Assembly (NCBI GenBank): GCA_937859105.1
Contig: CALMAD010000357.1
Coordinates: forward strand, 1-5,029
From: an uncultured Propionibacteriaceae bacterium
GTDB taxonomy: Bacteria > Actinomycetota > Actinomycetes > Propionibacteriales > Propionibacteriaceae
Direction of reading: 5' to 3'
Length of the DNA: 5,029 nucleotides
Part shown: positions 4,722 to 5,029 of the stretch, one piece after another
How the letters are laid out: every line of letters starts with the position of its first letter
How positions within the stretch are numbered: position 1 is the first letter of the stretch
The notes under the pieces: model-generated
The model's input: the letters and a program-made list of their open reading frames with translations, nothing else
What the model was told of the DNA's origin: nothing
Database searches by the model: none
Program-made: the position numbers and the translations under genes

Positions 4722-5029
4722 ATGGAGCACCGAGGCCCCCTGCCCGACATCGACGTCCCCGACATCGGCCTCTACGAACTCCTCTGGGAAGGACTCACCG
4801 ACGCGGACGCCGCGAAGGTCGCCGTGCTCGACGAGGCGTCCGGGGTGCGTCGCACGTTCGGCCAGGTGAAGCGCGACGTGGACGCCTTCGCGACGTGGCT
4901 CGCGGCCCGGGGTATCGGCCCGGGGGACGCCGTGGCGATCGACCTGCCGAACGGCCCCGACTACCTGTCGGCCTTCCACGGGATCGTCCGGGCGGGCGCG
5001 GCGGCGACGCCGGTGAACGCGGCGGCGAC
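4722..5029 (+). CDS. AMP-binding acyl/4-coumarate-CoA ligase-like enzyme, N-terminal part only
   Basis: The first 102 residues are visible before the window ends. They match the N-terminus of ANL-superfamily ligases, which activate a carboxylate as an acyl-adenylate and transfer it to CoA. Landmarks are PDIDVPDIGLYELLWEGL (about residues 8-25), the substrate-free core TFGQVKRDVDAFATWLAARGIGPGDAVAIDLPNGPDYLSAFHGIVRAGAAATPVN (about 45-99), with GIGPGD, LPN and the FHG..RAGA..TPVN pattern typical of 4-coumarate-CoA-ligase-like and FadD enzymes. The ATP-binding and hinge motifs lie outside the window, so the substrate cannot be judged. MenE, the OSB-CoA ligase of menaquinone synthesis, belongs to the same superfamily and could be considered near menB, but the PD..IPD.SLY-type N-terminus fits a 4CL/FadD-type enzyme better. 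In M. tuberculosis, as I recall, a fadD gene (fadD8) also lies near menB. Confidence 0.88.
   Translation, partial: MEHRGPLPDIDVPDIGLYELLWEGLTDADAAKVAVLDEASGVRRTFGQVKRDVDAFATWLAARGIGPGDAVAIDLPNGPDYLSAFHGIVRAGAAATPVNAAA

Overview
The window is GC-rich, densely packed bacterial DNA. Its genes prefer G/C in the third codon position, use GTG as well as ATG starts, and several have TANNNT -10 hexamers 6-7 bases before the start codon. Together with a type II (Asp-containing) MenB, this points to an actinomycete, most likely in the Mycobacteriales (Gordonia/Tsukamurella/Rhodococcus/Mycobacterium-like). I cannot name the genus from sequence alone.

Layout. Positions 1-547 (minus) hold the start of a YbaK/EbsC-type aminoacyl-tRNA deacylase that runs off the left edge. 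A 97-base divergent gap with a perfect 13-bp palindrome separates it from a plus-strand GNAT acetyltransferase (645-1295). The convergent gap 1296-1546 has no gene but three inverted repeats: a hairpin after the GNAT stop, a striking 21-bp perfect inverted repeat (1416-1495), and a 7-bp hairpin (1500-1521). Next is a minus-strand Nudix hydrolase (1547-2041). The gap 2042-2129 holds the Nudix promoter and most of a 17-bp tandem repeat that runs into the 3' end of the next gene.

A compact minus-strand cluster follows, transcribed right to left: a DUF421/YetF-like membrane protein (4056-4628), a DUF808/YedI-like membrane protein (3052-4059; ATGA overlap) and menB (2130-3041; 10 bases after the DUF808 stop). 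MenB makes DHNA-CoA for menaquinone. The two membrane proteins have no established link to quinone synthesis. MenB also appears to have its own leaderless promoter, whose -10 box contains the DUF808 stop codon.

At the right edge, reading away from the cluster, is the N-terminus of an AMP-binding acyl/4-coumarate-CoA-ligase-type enzyme (4722 onward) with a clear -10 box and a strong Shine-Dalgarno. The shared divergent promoter region contains a perfect 14-bp palindrome and a near-perfect 16-bp one.

I found no tRNA, rRNA, CRISPR array, transposase or phage gene. The gene content is ordinary chromosomal housekeeping. The least explained elements are the menB-terminal minisatellite and the large intergenic inverted repeat.
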